Source: Pontederia crassipes
Lineage: Eukaryota; Streptophyta; Magnoliopsida; Commelinales; Pontederiaceae
Direction of reading: 5' to 3'
NCBI GenBank assembly: GCA_030549335.1
Contig: CM060187.1
Span: 4,526,001-4,590,000 of the forward strand
DNA: 64,000 nt
In this document: one piece after another, positions 26,150 through 38,724 of the stretch
How positions within the stretch are numbered: the stretch's first letter is position 1
How the letters are laid out: each line of letters begins with the position of its first letter
Translations under genes and position numbers: made by a program
Notes under the pieces: model-generated
Database searches by the model: none
The model's input: the letters and a program-made list of their open reading frames with translations, nothing else
Told to the model about the DNA's origin: nothing

Positions 26150-26760
26150 AAATGTTTGAAATAATATTTAAGGGTTCAAACATTATTTTTTTTAAAGATA
26201 TAAAAAATAGAATTTCACGTTCAAAAGTTATTTTTACTAACGTTAAAAGTTAGAGGTCTATATCTTTTTTCGATTTTATTCTTATTCAAATGCATTTTCT
26301 CCTTCTCAATTTATATTATTCTTATTTTATTTTATTTTATCACCATTCAACTATATTTTTTTATATTGATGTTTATTTAATTGTAAATTATGTATTCATT
26401 AACAATAGGCAAAACCTAATTTAATAATTAATATTTTCATACTATGTATACGCTATATAAAATTTAATGTGAATATGATTTTTATATATTTTAATATAAA
26501 GGTATTAATTATAAAATTTTATTTGACTTGATTGAAATATAAATGATTTATTTACATTATAATAAAATTTATATAATAATTTAATTGAAATTTATGTCAT
26601 TTTATATTCATGAACTAATTTAATGAAACACTTATTTGTTAGTATCCTAAATCAATTCTCCATTTCTTAATTATCATATGCTATCCACTAATTAAATTAT
26701 TATTTGTTATCAAACTATTATTCGATAATAACAAGCAAAACTTTAATAAGCCTTAATCAA
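26150..26760. repeat. AT-rich dispersed repeat, copy 1
   Basis: Parallels 30600-31215 over much of its length, including TTTTATCACCATT-AACTATAT, CGCTATATAAAATTTA/CACTATATAAAATTTA, TTATAATAAAATTT and AAACACTTATT. Relatives at 31255-32390 and 54299-54860 run the other way. Probably a non-autonomous DNA transposon family; ends not precisely defined here. Confidence 0.5.
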
Positions 26761-27175
26761 CCAACCAAGTAACTAACACAATGCTTAATGAAACACGCCT
26801 TATGCATGCACACAAGTGCTGCATGAAACACGCCCTACTTACCATATATAAATTTGAATCATGCATGCGAACTCCAAACTCTGATATTTATTATAAGGGT
26901 TTAATAATATTTAGTCAAAATATGTAATTGGAACTGTACAGTCATGATTAGTATATTACTAATTTCTTCATTAATTCAAACCTAATATATTTTATTTTAT
27001 TCTATTGTCACTCTGATAGCTGTATGCTCATCAGATGTCAAGAGCGTTGCACGTAGTCGAGACCTAACACTTGATCGAACAAATCGTGCACACCTTTAGC
27101 GATGTGAGGAAGCCACGTATCACGGAGGGATGACACGTAACATGGTGTCGGTCACAAGGGCGGTGCTTTGGTTAG

Positions 27176-27662
27176 TGTTAGTCCGCAACACCCGCGAGCA
27201 CGACTCCCTTTAAAACAATGTCTATTCTTCTATGCAGTACATATGAGGCATACATGATCCAATTACCAGGAACAAAAAATATGTTCCGTGTTGATGTGCC
27301 TTGAATTGCGTAAGTATTTAAAATTATGAAAGAAAAAAATAAAAAATAAAAAAAATAAGAATTTATGACAGAAGCGGAAGTTAGGCCCAAGTTCGTAATC
27401 CGTCACTGATTCTCGTAGAGGGTGCAAAGGGCGAAACCCTCCGCGGTATGAATCTTTATATATGAAGATTAAGATTTTATATGATGTGCATTCTCTTTTG
27501 GATCATAGAATAAATTTCTGACGACGACATTCTTTGTCCGTAAATATTTCTCTCTTGTTCACATTGATCAAGAAAATTTTACTACGTTAAATTTCTGTGT
27601 TCATCTTCTCTTTCTTTCGTTATTTTAATTATTCATCGATTCTCGATATTCTGTTCGCAACA
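27176..27662 (+). mobile_element. Putative solo LTR (Ty1/Copia-like)
   Basis: Begins TGTTAGTCCGCAAC and ends GTTCGCAACA, with a TATA-like ATCTTTATATATGAAG about two thirds along and a CT-rich 3' part ending in the style of plant Copia LTRs. No primer site, internal domain or matching second LTR follows, and no 5-bp duplication was found. The boundaries are a judgement. Confidence 0.4.
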
Positions 27663-28664
27663 TTCCGTTTAATCGCCTACTGGCATACTGGCATTGCCAA
27701 GTTCCGAGACAATTTTTGTTGGGATAACGAAGGAACCATTTACAAAGTTGTGTAAGGATCCGACTTAGAATCAAAGCTTTTCAACCTCGTGCTATTTCAA
27801 GTTTAAATAATAGAAAATTTAAAAAAAATGGTTGTAGTATGGAGGAATTATATTGAGCAATCGAATTACTCGTTTGTTCTTCCGTATTAACTTACCCACC
27901 TATATTCAATATGAAGGAAATATATTGTACTATGCAGTCAATTTCTTTTATTTTATTTTAATTTAACCCTTAGTTGCTATTAAGAAATATCGTTTTAAGA
28001 TGTCTTTGGTTAAAACGTTAATATTTATTTATAAATATAATGGAACTATTCTTCTTAACTATTCGATTAATCTTGATAATATATCTAACTTAATATAGTA
28101 TGAGAGGGTCCAAAAATTTCAAACTAAAAAAAGTTTCTTTAATTGTCCCCATTATTAGTAGAAATGATTTAAGCTTTTAAAATGATCAATGTTACATATA
28201 ATCGAACATAAAATGAATACTCATAAGAAAACGGTGCAAGATAATATGTTAAAACAAATGGATGTTATGAAATTCGGATCCTTTCATAAAAAAAAAGACG
28301 ATAAGAAATTCCATTAAACAATACTACAAATTGCGTTAAAATAGATTTTCGACTTGTACAACAAAATTATTATAAAGGAAAAATATATATAGTTTTGAAC
28401 TCTGACAAAATTTGACTAAGAACAGACAAATCGTGAGAAAAGGAGTTTATCTTGCATTTATGGTCTTTATATATAAGACCATAATTTGTTTAAAATATAA
28501 AATAAAAATCTAAGTAAATAAATATAAAAATATGATAGTGAAAAGAAAAAATGACAATATTTAACATTTTACAATAATTACATGTATAAAAAAAATATAA
28601 AAATGTTATTCAACATTGGACTCAAGGTTATACATATTAATATCAATTTCTCTCTCTCCCTCTC

Positions 28665-28704
<40 letters not shown>

Positions 28705-29290
28705 TATAAAATTTTATTTGGTCACTTTAGGATATTGTTGATTGCAATAGGAAAAAAATATAAACTTAGCTAACATAAAAAAACGTATACGATAATTTTG
28801 CTTGCGTAGCTCCATTGCTACCAAATCCATCAGCAATTCCTTATCCCTTTTTTTGCCGAGTATGCAATTTTGTTTATGATAATATATAAATACTTTATGA
28901 GATGTATACATTTGTAAATTGTAGAGTACAGTAAAGAGTTTTTATTCACGGATCCTCTTTTATAAAACAATAACAATTTGATCTTTGAACATGTAATTAT
29001 TTAGTTTTCTGAATGTTTTCTTTTTGTAGAAAGTAGCAATAATTCAAAGAATCTAATGTAGTCATTAATAAATAAATTTATCATTAGAAAGTACTTAACT
29101 TCCCTTTAAAATAAAAGAAAGCTCTCGAACCACATTAAATCCTAATTCAAAATACTATCTAATGCGGTTCAAGTTGGAGAATCATTCTATTGCCGACCTC
29201 AAAATGTTGATTAATAAATTCTTTATCCATTTAATGAGTATGTAAATGCAACTTTACGAATTCAAATCGGTGCGTCAAACTTAAACCCCC
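27663..29290. other. AT-rich intergenic DNA
   Basis: No convincing gene. Contains an (AT)n tract at 28669-28702. One short minus-strand frame (about 28714-28911) has gene-like composition but no recognised domain or splice support. Confidence 0.4.
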
Positions 29291-29514
29291 CTTTGATTCC
29301 TTATCCCAAATTTAAAGTAACGCCTACAGCACGTCTTCTTCTGCAGCTGTTTTATGACGACTGTTGGGCATACACGCATTGCAACGTGGCCGTGCTCGTC
29401 GGCCGACCCCACATTTTATTTATTTATTTATGTTATTTATGTTATTTTATTTTTTTTTATTTAACTCCGCTTATATTTTATAGTCGGTCCAACTCCGCCT
29501 ATATTTTATAACCG

Positions 29515-29650
29515 ATCTCAAGTCTGGATAAAGGAGGAGGATTGTATTAGGCCCCGACAGCCAGCGTAAAATTCTGTCGAATCTTAAGCGGAATAACGTC
29601 GTATGATTCATGTAGCCGACCTCACCTAGTGGGATAAGGTGTTAATTCGC
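29515..29650 (+). repeat. RTE-type LINE 3' tail fragment
   Basis: The stretch ATGTAGCCGACCTCACCTAG followed by TGGGATAAGG (about 29609-29639) matches the conserved 3' end of plant RTE-clade LINEs and their derivatives, which normally continues into a TTG microsatellite; that is missing here. Upstream text (GGATAAAGGAGGAGGATTGT) is also typical. Family recognition is from memory. Confidence 0.55.
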
Positions 29651-29982
29651 GGGACTAATTATTTTTATATATCGATAAATAGTTAGTTTAATCAAAGAAC
29701 GGACTTGAAATCGAAAATAGAAAAAAGAGTAAGTTTCGATATGAAATCTCAAATTTAAACATAACGCAAATCATGTGATTTGGCGGAGAAATTGCATGTA
29801 TATCTGTGTGAAAATTTGATAGATCACGCCCAGGTTTAGCGAATTTAATCGAAAACCGGCTTTGGGGTTTAATCGCAAACACCACGCAGGCAAACTAAAA
29901 GCGCTAGAGGTTTCGGTAGAACAATTTGAAAGCAAAAAAGAGAAAAGGAAACAATTTGGATCTTTCAATTAAACGAGCGTAC

Positions 29983-30234
29983 CTTTTGAGGAGAAGGATA
30001 AAGGCAGCAAGTCGGGGAGAGAGATCCGAAGAGTGATCGCGGCCGCTCCAAACCTCCGAGGTGTGTGTCGACGGCGCTAATGGCGCCGGCGGCTTGGGAA
30101 CTGATCTGCAACTTCTCCGGTCTCAACGAGCTGAGAGAGAAGAAGGTGGTGGAAGAATGCGACTGGAATGGTCTTTCACGTTCGTACGTGCGTGCGTACG
30201 GCTCGACTTGGGGCCGAGACTGATCAGTATTTAT
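29983..30234 (-). promoter_or_regulatory. Orphan promoter and first-exon-like island
   Basis: A GC-rich island in AT-rich DNA. On the minus strand, a TATA-like CATAAATA (30227-30234) is followed by about 215 nt of CT-rich, ATG-free leader ending at a donor-like CAAAAG/GTACGC (exon end 29983). This is the layout of a plant 5'-UTR exon before a leader intron. No coding exon could be recognised downstream on the minus strand (29980 to 27660), so it may be a displaced or broken gene start. A 47-codon plus-strand frame from about 30080 is an alternative with no known domain. Confidence 0.4.
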
Positions 30235-30469
30235 GGACGCGCGGAGAGCAGAGGAGTATATCAAATTTTCATATAATATATTTTTCATATTATATATTTT
30301 AATTCATACGATTCTCTAATATTTGTATTATGTGTTCAGTTACATGGTGGGGTTCCTCTAACTTTTTAAAATTCTATCAATTTTGTACATTACTATATTT
30401 TTAAAAAAAAAGTTAAAGTCGGTCACTCTTAGATATATTTATTATAGCATTTTTGTTTTGGTTGTTAAC

Positions 30470-31215
30470 TTAGGACGTCATTAATAATGTAAACATATAA
30501 TAGTAAAATATAATAAATTATCAAAAAGGCTCTATCTGTTAAAAGTTTTATGATATTCATAAGTTCTCCTAATTTCGATTATCTTTGGTAATATCAAAAT
30601 TAGCGTTTCAAATAATATTTATGGATTCACATGTTATTTTTTATTTGGTAAATAATCAAAATAAGTGCTGTTTAACATTTTGTATGAAAATATTAAATAA
30701 TTACTTCTACTAACGTTTAGTGATTTATATTTTTTAATTCTATCATTATTCAAATATATTATTTCTTTACCGACTTATCTTATTTTTTTTCTCATTTTTA
30801 TTTTATCACCATTTAACTATATTTCTTTTTCTATTTATGCTTAATTTATTACAAATTATTTATACGTTAATAACGAATATATAATAAAATAATTAATATT
30901 TTACATCATGTGTACACTATATAAAATTTATTTCCAAGATAAATTTCTATGTATTTTAACAAAAAATAATAATTGTGAGATTTTATTTTATTTGATATAT
31001 AAATAATTTATTTATTGCATTATAATAAAATTTGTATAGTGACTAAATTAAATAATTTATCATATATGAAATTAGTATCATTTTATATTTATCAATTAAT
31101 TTTACTGTTAAAATTATCAAACACTTATTCGTTAGAACTTCTAATAACTAATTATTACCTGTTATCTTTTAGTTAAATCGTTATCTCATATCAATCTGCT
31201 AATAATGCCAAATAG
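30470..31215. repeat. AT-rich dispersed repeat, copy 2
   Basis: Parallel to 26150-26760 over most of its length. Rich in TTTATTTTATCACCATTTAA-type text. No coding capacity. Confidence 0.5.
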
Positions 31216-31254
31216 AGCAAAGCCAATTATTTTAGTAGTTTAAAATGAATAAGC

Positions 31255-32390
31255 AAGTGTTTGTTTGGTGCGTTTATTAATGCTTACTAAAAATGTAAAA
31301 CTTAAACATAAGCATTGTTTATGCATGATTGAATAACAGATAGCATTTTGTTCGAGTTAGTATAAATGTTGATAAATATTTTTTAAAAAATAACGTTTAA
31401 AATTTTGATTACAAAATATTATAAGCTACTCATATTAACTTATAGAATATAAAAGTATCAGCTTCATATTTTATTCTACCTCATTTTTTTTAACAAAAAA
31501 AAATTATTTATTTATTAAATATCATATAATTATATTTTATTTTTTTATATCACATCTTTAATTTTACTTACAATCAAATACGATTTTATTTCAAAATAAT
31601 TAATATTTTTATATTCAAATATTATTTAAAAATATGATTATTGAAAATAAAATATATAATGCATATAAGAATGATGATAAATTATGGGATTATTTTCTTA
31701 AACCTTTCTTGGACTATCATGATTTTTCACATCTAATCGTAAAGCATGCACTTACCTTACAATATCCTTAAATTTTATCGCATTTTCATTTTAATCCTTC
31801 CATATGATTCTCTTAATTTTTCTATTATTTTTTATTTGTGAAAAGACTAAAGTGCCCTCCCCATGTAATAATTAAAATATATGCATTATCTTTTAGTGTT
31901 TTAAAAAATAAACTAATATAAAATTAATAAATAATATAAAAAGGCGGTCGATGATGAAAAGGATTAATTTTTATTTTTTTATATAATTTTTATTATATTT
32001 ACTTTATTATTATATTAGTTTATTCTTTTTAAAATATAGCACATATATTTTAATTATTACGTGATGAGGACACTTTAGTCTTTTCATAAATAAAAATAGC
32101 AATAATAAGATAGAAGGACTAAAGTGAAAAATGCGATAAAGTTTATCAATATTGTAAAGCAAGTTTATACTTTGGGGTTGCATGAAAAAAATTATAATAA
32201 TTTAGGAGAGATTTAATGAAATAATCACAAATTATATTTTTATGTTCATTTTTTAGCATTGTATGAATGTAAACAAGTTTAGCCGTTATGTTTACCAAAA
32301 TAGCTAACCACTATTAACCAAATCATTATTCTTTAATATAATTGTTATCCTCTAATCAAATTATTAATTTTGTCGGGCCATAAGAGTAAT
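31255..32390. mobile_element. AT-rich dispersed element, copy 3, interrupted
   Basis: The left end (TTTGGTGCGTTTATTAATGC) and right end (inverse GAGGATAACAATTATATTAA) resemble the 54.3-kb copy. The right end contains sequence like the ATAACGATT/TAGCGGTTAA repeats there. Interrupted by the 31.68-32.23-kb foldback. Confidence 0.5.
31683..32226. mobile_element. Foldback MITE with ~250-bp arms
   Basis: The left arm starting GATTATTTTCTTAAACC mirrors the right arm ending GAGATTTAATGAAATAATC. Matching internal blocks include GTGAAAAGACTAAAGTGCCC against its inverse near 32075, and ATAAACTAATATAA against TTATATTAGTTTATTC. The short centre includes GGCGGTCGATG. No open frame. It sits inside another AT-rich element. 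Confidence 0.8.
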
Positions 32391-32438
32391 TCATCCAAGA
32401 TAATACAAAATTTTCTATATGCTAACTTTTAGTGTGTG

Positions 32439-32443
<5 letters not shown>

Positions 32444-32482
<39 letters not shown>
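32444..32482. repeat. (AT)n microsatellite
   Basis: About 19 uninterrupted AT units. Similar tracts lie at 28669-28702, 34337-34374, 35294-35312 and 38725-38771. Confidence 0.95.
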
Positions 32483-32484
<2 letters not shown>

Positions 32485-34336
32485 AGTAACCTACTAAAAT
32501 ACGGTTATATGATTATATCACTTATTAGTCACGATCAAAGATATATCTGTGGTTTCATGAACTGATATTTCTAAAAGTATTAGAATTTGATAAATAACGA
32601 ATTGAAATATCCCTCTTGATTAAGGTTGATAGTAAAAAAGTTTCATGGACGACTAAATATTGAAGTCGTTGATTTTTCCCATATTTAAGTGGCGCCCATT
32701 GATCGAGTTTTAATTAATGGAAAATCTTTACCATCAGAAAACATCATCCTACTTTTTTTCCTAATTAAGTACCCATTGTGGGTGATTAGGACCTTACAAG
32801 ATTTTGTTAAGTTCATTGGGAAATAGAAACACGAAAAGAAAGATTGATATCGGTAATGCAAATTATTGATATTAAAAAAAAAGATGCAAGTAATTTAGCA
32901 TCAAAACACTCTTGTGAAGGATTTGAATCCAATACTTTAGTTCTAATTGATTTTACAATAAAAATAATACATATATATATATATGATTATAAAACATGAA
33001 ATATATAAAATTACGTAGACCTTATTAAATGTAATTGAAAAAGCAAGCGGCGTCACCTTTAGACCACACTACTTTTATAATTTTATTTCACATAAATATC
33101 ATCAAAATTCAGATGTGAATATATATAAATATATACGCGATATATAAAATGTTTATTTTTAAGTGTGAAATTGCGGAACAATTTAAATTCTTCCGCCGGC
33201 TGCCGACGGCCTTGCGGCCCCTGCCGACGTGTACGTTTTGTTAAAGTTAGATTCAGATTAGATTTGAAGAATTTTATCTTAATTTGCCACCGCATTATTA
33301 GGAACATGATTATTACATCGATTAATGTGTTTTTTTAATCTCGGATGAACGAAACTTCTAGCATTCTAATAGTAATACGTTATTATATGTATATATATAT
33401 ATGTGGAAGTGTCAACATTATGAAATCTAAAACTTCATCTAATTTTGTCAAGAGAATGAATATCGAAGGGAAATAAAATTACGAGCAAAGTGATTTCCTA
33501 GCAAATAAGTCACACGTAATATATTTATGTATTGAGAGTATGTGAAATGTTAGGGAAAGTACGAAAAAATAATCACGTTGTTATTAATGTATTTGCTTCA
33601 TTTATTTCTTTCCTGATCACTGTCTCGTATATATTAAAAATAATTTTGATTGAGAGGATTTATATTAAAAACAAATCGATTATATGTGCCCACGTTCCGA
33701 CAATTTAATCGCGGTGCATAAAAGCGCGTATAAATGTATAATGACATGTGTACTCGAGTATAAAGTACGACGACATTGTGCTTGGCGTTGGACAGCAAGG
33801 CCTCACATGAGAGTATACGAATACTACATCTTTAGTCGAAAGTAAAGAAATAATTAGCAAGGAAGCTTGCTTCATGCCTTTGGAATTATTATAGAAATAT
33901 CATAAAGCAAAGAAGTAGTCTTTTTTTTTTCTCTCCCACCACTTTACATTTGGAATCCTAATTAATGTATACAAAAGTGTCATGTAGCTTTTTCTTGATA
34001 TATTCCCACTTTATTTTTTTTTCTAATTCACTACATCGCTCGAGAAAGAAGAAAGAAGGAAGAAGAAAAAATGAAAAGAAAAAGGGAGTAATGTGATTCG
34101 TGGAAAGTGAAAGAGAGAAAAAAAAAGAGCACGAATATAATAAGATGAGTAAACTTGAGCGTAATGACATGGTATCAACTATTAACTTTGATTATTAATG
34201 TCATTATTATGTTAATTATTATCATAATCGTTTATCACGTAGGTAAATTTATTTTCCGTCGTGGTGCGACCCACTAAGGAGATCGAGGAATCCAGCGCTA
34301 CTCGTGTTATTTAGGTTACTTAGTTAAAAGCAATAT
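32483..34336. other. AT-rich intergenic DNA
   Basis: No gene recognised. A small GC-rich patch at 33195-33230 has no coding signal. Confidence 0.4.
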
Positions 34337-34337
34337 G

Positions 34338-34374
<37 letters not shown>

Positions 34375-34379
<5 letters not shown>

Positions 34380-35293
34380 GAAGCGCTCTTTGATCTCATC
34401 CATCCAGAATCAAATATAATGGCTCAGATCAGATCAGATGTTGTAAAGATTTTGTTGATAATGTCTTGAATCTTATTCTCCTACGTAGTCAGACGCTTCA
34501 GCAGAATTCTCCTACGGAGGTCCGTATGTAATTCCTATAATCTGTCAAAGGGAGTGCCTATATAAATTCTCTAGGGGTCTAGACAGATATCCATCTTTGT
34601 AATTATCGTTATTCTATAATAAAGAGAGCCGTCGTCATTTTTTCTTCGCGTTCTTCTGTGTTCGTGCGATCCCTCTCTCCCTCTTTTCATAACATATTTG
34701 ATCCATCGGTTGTGATTCCTCTTACGAGACATCCACCCACCCTCTCTCTCATCCTGCGAGGCCCTTCGATGCGGTCATCGTTTGCAGCCACGGCCTCCAG
34801 CCACGCCAACTACCCCATCGCACAATCCTACAACTGCCATGTCATCTCGTCGTCGTTGGCATCATCGAAGAAGGAGGAGAAGGCAATCCATTCGCGGTCT
34901 TCGTCGAAAGCTGGGGACGCTCAGTGGAATGAGAATTTGGGGACAATCGAGTGGTCGTTCATGGGCGAACCCTTGATGGTGCTCGCAATAGGAAGTGACA
35001 ACACTGGGTATGGAGTTCTAGGCAGTAGGGATTGAGGAGTTCGGTTATAATTTTCTTCCTGGCGGAGATGGTGCTGTCGGAGATGGGAGGGAGATTGAGA
35101 GAGGGACAGAGGGAGGTGGATTGCCGGTCATCGGATGGATCGTCGACCGCTTGGATCGAGAGAGGGAGGAGGAAAATCTCGCGAGATGTATTGTAAGCAA
35201 AATTTCAAGCGTCTTTATAGCAACCATTAGATCTGATCTGAATGGTTGAGATCATGCTTCACAAGATGTGAATCAAATGGTGCTTTTTTATTC
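34375..35293. mobile_element. Inverted-ended element between (AT)n tracts (Helitron2-like candidate)
   Basis: The left end TTTGTGAAGCGCTCTTTGAT, then CTCATCCATCCAGAATC, is matched by the inverse of the right end: TTGTGAAGCATGATCTCAAC, then CATTCAGATC. A hairpin TTCACA-aga-TGTGAA lies near the right end (about 35258-35272). (AT)n tracts touch both sides (34337-34374; 35294-35312). The inside includes an LTR-like piece (about 34440-34680) and a 125-codon open frame (34658-35035) of unknown meaning. Class is inferred; a Mutator-like element is the alternative. Confidence 0.5.
34658..35035 (+). other. 125-codon open frame inside the 34.4-35.3-kb element
   Basis: GC-rich compared with its surroundings, Ser/Ala-rich first half, and a more protein-like second half (AQWNENLGTIEWSFMGEP). 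No domain recognised. It might be a captured exon, or chance in a GC-rich stretch. The overlapping frame at 34782 is a shadow. Confidence 0.3.
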
Positions 35294-35312
35294 ATATATA
35301 TATATATATATA

Positions 35313-36150
35313 CATATTTATATATTACAATTCTCTACTAAGAGTTTATATTGATTTTTTCATGGTGGCATTCCATCGTCACTAATATATTTTTTTATTA
35401 TGAGAATTAAACATGTGCATTTTGATCGTGACCTAGAGGCAAATCTACGTATTAGTCGAAAAGTACCAAGTGGAAGGGCCTCCTTTCCCGAACTTTAAAA
35501 TGTTAATAATATATAATGATATCTCAAATTCTCAATTATATATATATATATATTATACTATTAAAACACACACAACAAAAATTTAGAATATACCATGCCT
35601 CCCATTCCTCCTATTTTAACTCAGCCCTCCTCCCATTTTAGGATGCAAGTTGCAAAATAATGTAGGAGAGGGAACATGATTCATGCAATTTGGGAGGGAT
35701 AATTTTTTAAGACATAATTAATAATACATTTTCTGTGTGAATATGTTGTCTAATTTTTTTCGTTATTAATGTAAGTATTTGGATATTAATCTACGACAAT
35801 TAAATTTAAGAATTTTTATTGGGGAAGATTTGCATTTCCAATTTTAAGTCCCATAACAAGACCTCAAAATTTAATGGGATAAAACAAAGGACTTAACACT
35901 ATTTTTTATTTATCAAATAAAAAATACATGGATTAGATTGAAAAATCTTAAATAAAAATAAACTAAACATCATCCACGTGTTACAAACGATTAAAAATAT
36001 AGGACACGAGGTTCCTCCTTTTTCATTTTATTCATAAAAATTAAATAGTTTCTGCATTATATATTTGATATATATTAAGGGAATCTTGGTCAAGGAAAAA
36101 TAATTTTGATTGATTTATGATTGCTTCTATAATTTGAAGAAAAAAAATAA
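35313..36150. other. AT-rich intergenic DNA
   Basis: No gene or element end recognised. Confidence 0.4.
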
Positions 36151-37110
36151 TGTAATACCCTCAAATCGACCTTATCACATGACAATATCTAATTTAAAAC
36201 GCTTCCAATTATGCAATGCTCTAATTAAAATGTTAACTTTGATTTCTTTACCAGTAAAATAATTAAGTGGAAAGCTTTAAAAAATATAATGAAATTAACA
36301 ATAAATGCGGAAGTCCAATGGAAACTCTAATATAGGAACAACATTAGTCAATAATGTCAATATCAACAAGACTAGAGTCAATGTTTGATAAAATAAAGAT
36401 GGCACCATGTATCTATGAAAATGACATAACTAATAACAATGAAAAGTAGCATCCTATGGCAACTCCATATGCACTGGATCATTAGGAATGACATCTTGTG
36501 CTCATCCTTGATTGTTCCAATCACCTGCAAGAACGGTGTAGGAAAAATAATAACTCGTGAGCTTCACACTCCAATTGGTGGATAATAAACTAATGGATAA
36601 CTAGTAACAATAAAGAAATATGGAGTCAATGTAATCATAATCATCAATGAGATAAATAAGTGAGAAGGAAATCAATGGAACAGATCAATGCTATACCTTG
36701 AATATAATTAATGGAAATAATAAATACTATGCTTTGATAAATATCAATGGAATTAATCAATGTTGTACTATGTCAATAAATAAAATTATGCAATACTCTG
36801 CATGAAATCATTGTAACGATTAAATAGTTCAATGCTCTAGATCAATGTATCATATATATAATGTCATCAATAACGTTTTGGTTATAATGAGGTGTCATGT
36901 AATTCGTGAGACTAGTGATTGCACACATTATAGTTAGTCATTCTCACTATAGGCGAGAGTATCATATTTCATGGGGAGAAATCGTGCAACAGGGACAATG
37001 TCTGAACACATGCCCTAATAATGTGATGAACAATGCTATGCCATGAGCTCCCATCAATCCGTATCACCTAAGATTTTATCTTAATTAATTAATTAGGTTC
37101 TCATCTAAGT
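36151..37110 (-). mobile_element. Putative Ty3-type LTR fragment, reverse orientation
   Basis: Starts TGTAATACCCTCAAATCG, which reads in inverse complement as an LTR end in ...GAGGGTATTACA, similar to the end of the Tekay-like LTR at 43533 (GAGGTGTTACA). The text through about 37060 has the mixed composition of such LTRs. The other end and the internal region are not recognised. Confidence 0.35.
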
Positions 37111-38650
37111 CCAAATTAGGACTTTAGATCATACAATGCAATAATAGTACTTTGGATCATGGGAGTTGTGGAATCTATGTCGAATGATGGTCAATAATAA
37201 CAAGTCATATAGCTCGGTGGAATTCAGGCCGGGTTGGGTAGAACCTAGGCTAGGTTCTGTGGTGTTTGTCTTGGCCGCGGTGCAGGCCATGTGTAACCTG
37301 GGCGGGTCTTTGGATATAATGGTATTGGAACTCGAGTCAAGTTCAGGAGAGCTCAGACCGAGTTCCGGTGTTTGCACACGTGACAATGTCATGCACTGGT
37401 CGAGACTCGTGAAAACAGGGTTGGATTTGACGTCGTTTTGCCCGACGATGAACATATGACCTGGGTTGTCCAAACTCGACACAGGTTCATCGATTTCGGC
37501 GAACATCGCGCAATTTTCAGCGCGATTTTGTTGGAATAAATCTTTTAAAGAGAAAGTAAATACATGGATCGATGCTACCAGTAGATATGGGACAATACTA
37601 GGGTTCTAAGGATCCTAAAACATGAATATCTATTGCTAAAGTTGATCTAACGATCCACTGCCTTTGAGCACTTTCTCTACGATTTTGACCTTCTTTTTCT
37701 CATTCTTCTTGCTCAGTTCCTTCGTCAGCCGTCCCGGATGGACCTCCAGCCTCAAAGGTCCTTCGCCACACTCTTGGTCACCTACTAGCCACATGATTTG
37801 AGGAAGAAATCGAGGAAAAGCTGTTAGGAAAACAACAATCAAAATTTATTAAGAGAGATGCAACCATGGTTGTTGTTCACCTTGGTTGATTCATGAGTGC
37901 GCCACCGAGTCTCTGACAACTTCTCCGACAATCTCCTTGGTTCTCATACCATTTTGCCATGTCATCTCTCTATCACTTCTCTTTCTCTTCTTTCCATTCA
38001 TCAGTTGTCACACGAGAGGAGTCGTCGGATCTCTCTCTCACTCGCTTCGGCGGGTGCAAGATTGACAATCGATTCTTGATCTCTCTCCCCTCCTCTCTCT
38101 CTAGAAGCAGTACGTGACATTTGGGATGGTTCTACATTGTTTGGCCTTCGTGCGGCCTCTATTCGCTGGGGTGGTGGCAATAAGGTCACTCTTGATCGGA
38201 GTTCAAGGTCTTGGCCTGCTGCTGACATTTTTTGCGGTCCTTGGAGGAGTTCTGGCTACATTGTCGAACATGCTCGATCATGAAGAGGGAGGATAGAGAG
38301 TGAGCAAGTGTGTGTGAGAGAGGTCAAGAGCATCCATAAATGCAGTTGTCGGAGGGAGGGAGATCAAGAGCTGCGTCGCCCTTGCACTCACTAAAGGGAG
38401 GAAGATATGGAGCAATGGAACCAACCTATAACATCAAGGGGGCTAACATTGAAAGTCGGAGCACGCTAGCCCCTCCCCCAGACCCCTTATGTTTGCCTTT
38501 AGAGCTGGGCGTCGCCCTTGCACTCGACGTAGAGAGAGAGAGAGAGAGGACAACCAAAAGTGAAGTGGATCATATTTCTCACGAGAAAATAATTTGCCAT
38601 TGATTTTATTTTGAACAATCCAGATAACCTTGCTTTGTGTGCTGTCATTG
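37111..38650. other. GC-richer intergenic DNA, no gene recognised
   Basis: Open frames occur on both strands (37129-37506; 38114-38296; 38340-38603) but they lack domains, overlap each other antisense, and sit in CT/GA-rich text. Probably degraded retrotransposon leader sequence. Contains a short GA repeat near 38530-38547. Confidence 0.35.
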
Positions 38651-38724
38651 ATCTTTGGAAGGACACTCTAGATGGCGCATGACACGGTATGAAGCGGCAA
38701 GTGCTTCATACACCCTTTAGCCTA

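Noticed and set aside
28714..28911. Short minus-strand frame with a protein-like stretch (DKELLMDLVAMELRKQ)
   Set aside because: No recognised family, no proper donor or acceptor at its edges, and AT-rich surroundings; too weak to call an exon of the orphan promoter at 30.2 kb.
32885..32965. Possible second tRNA-derived SINE (B-box-like GATTCAAATCC on the minus strand)
   Set aside because: No A box at the expected spacing and no flanking duplication found.
37129..37506. 125-codon minus and 97-codon plus frames
   Set aside because: They overlap antisense, have no domain, and lie in sequence resembling degraded retrotransposon DNA.
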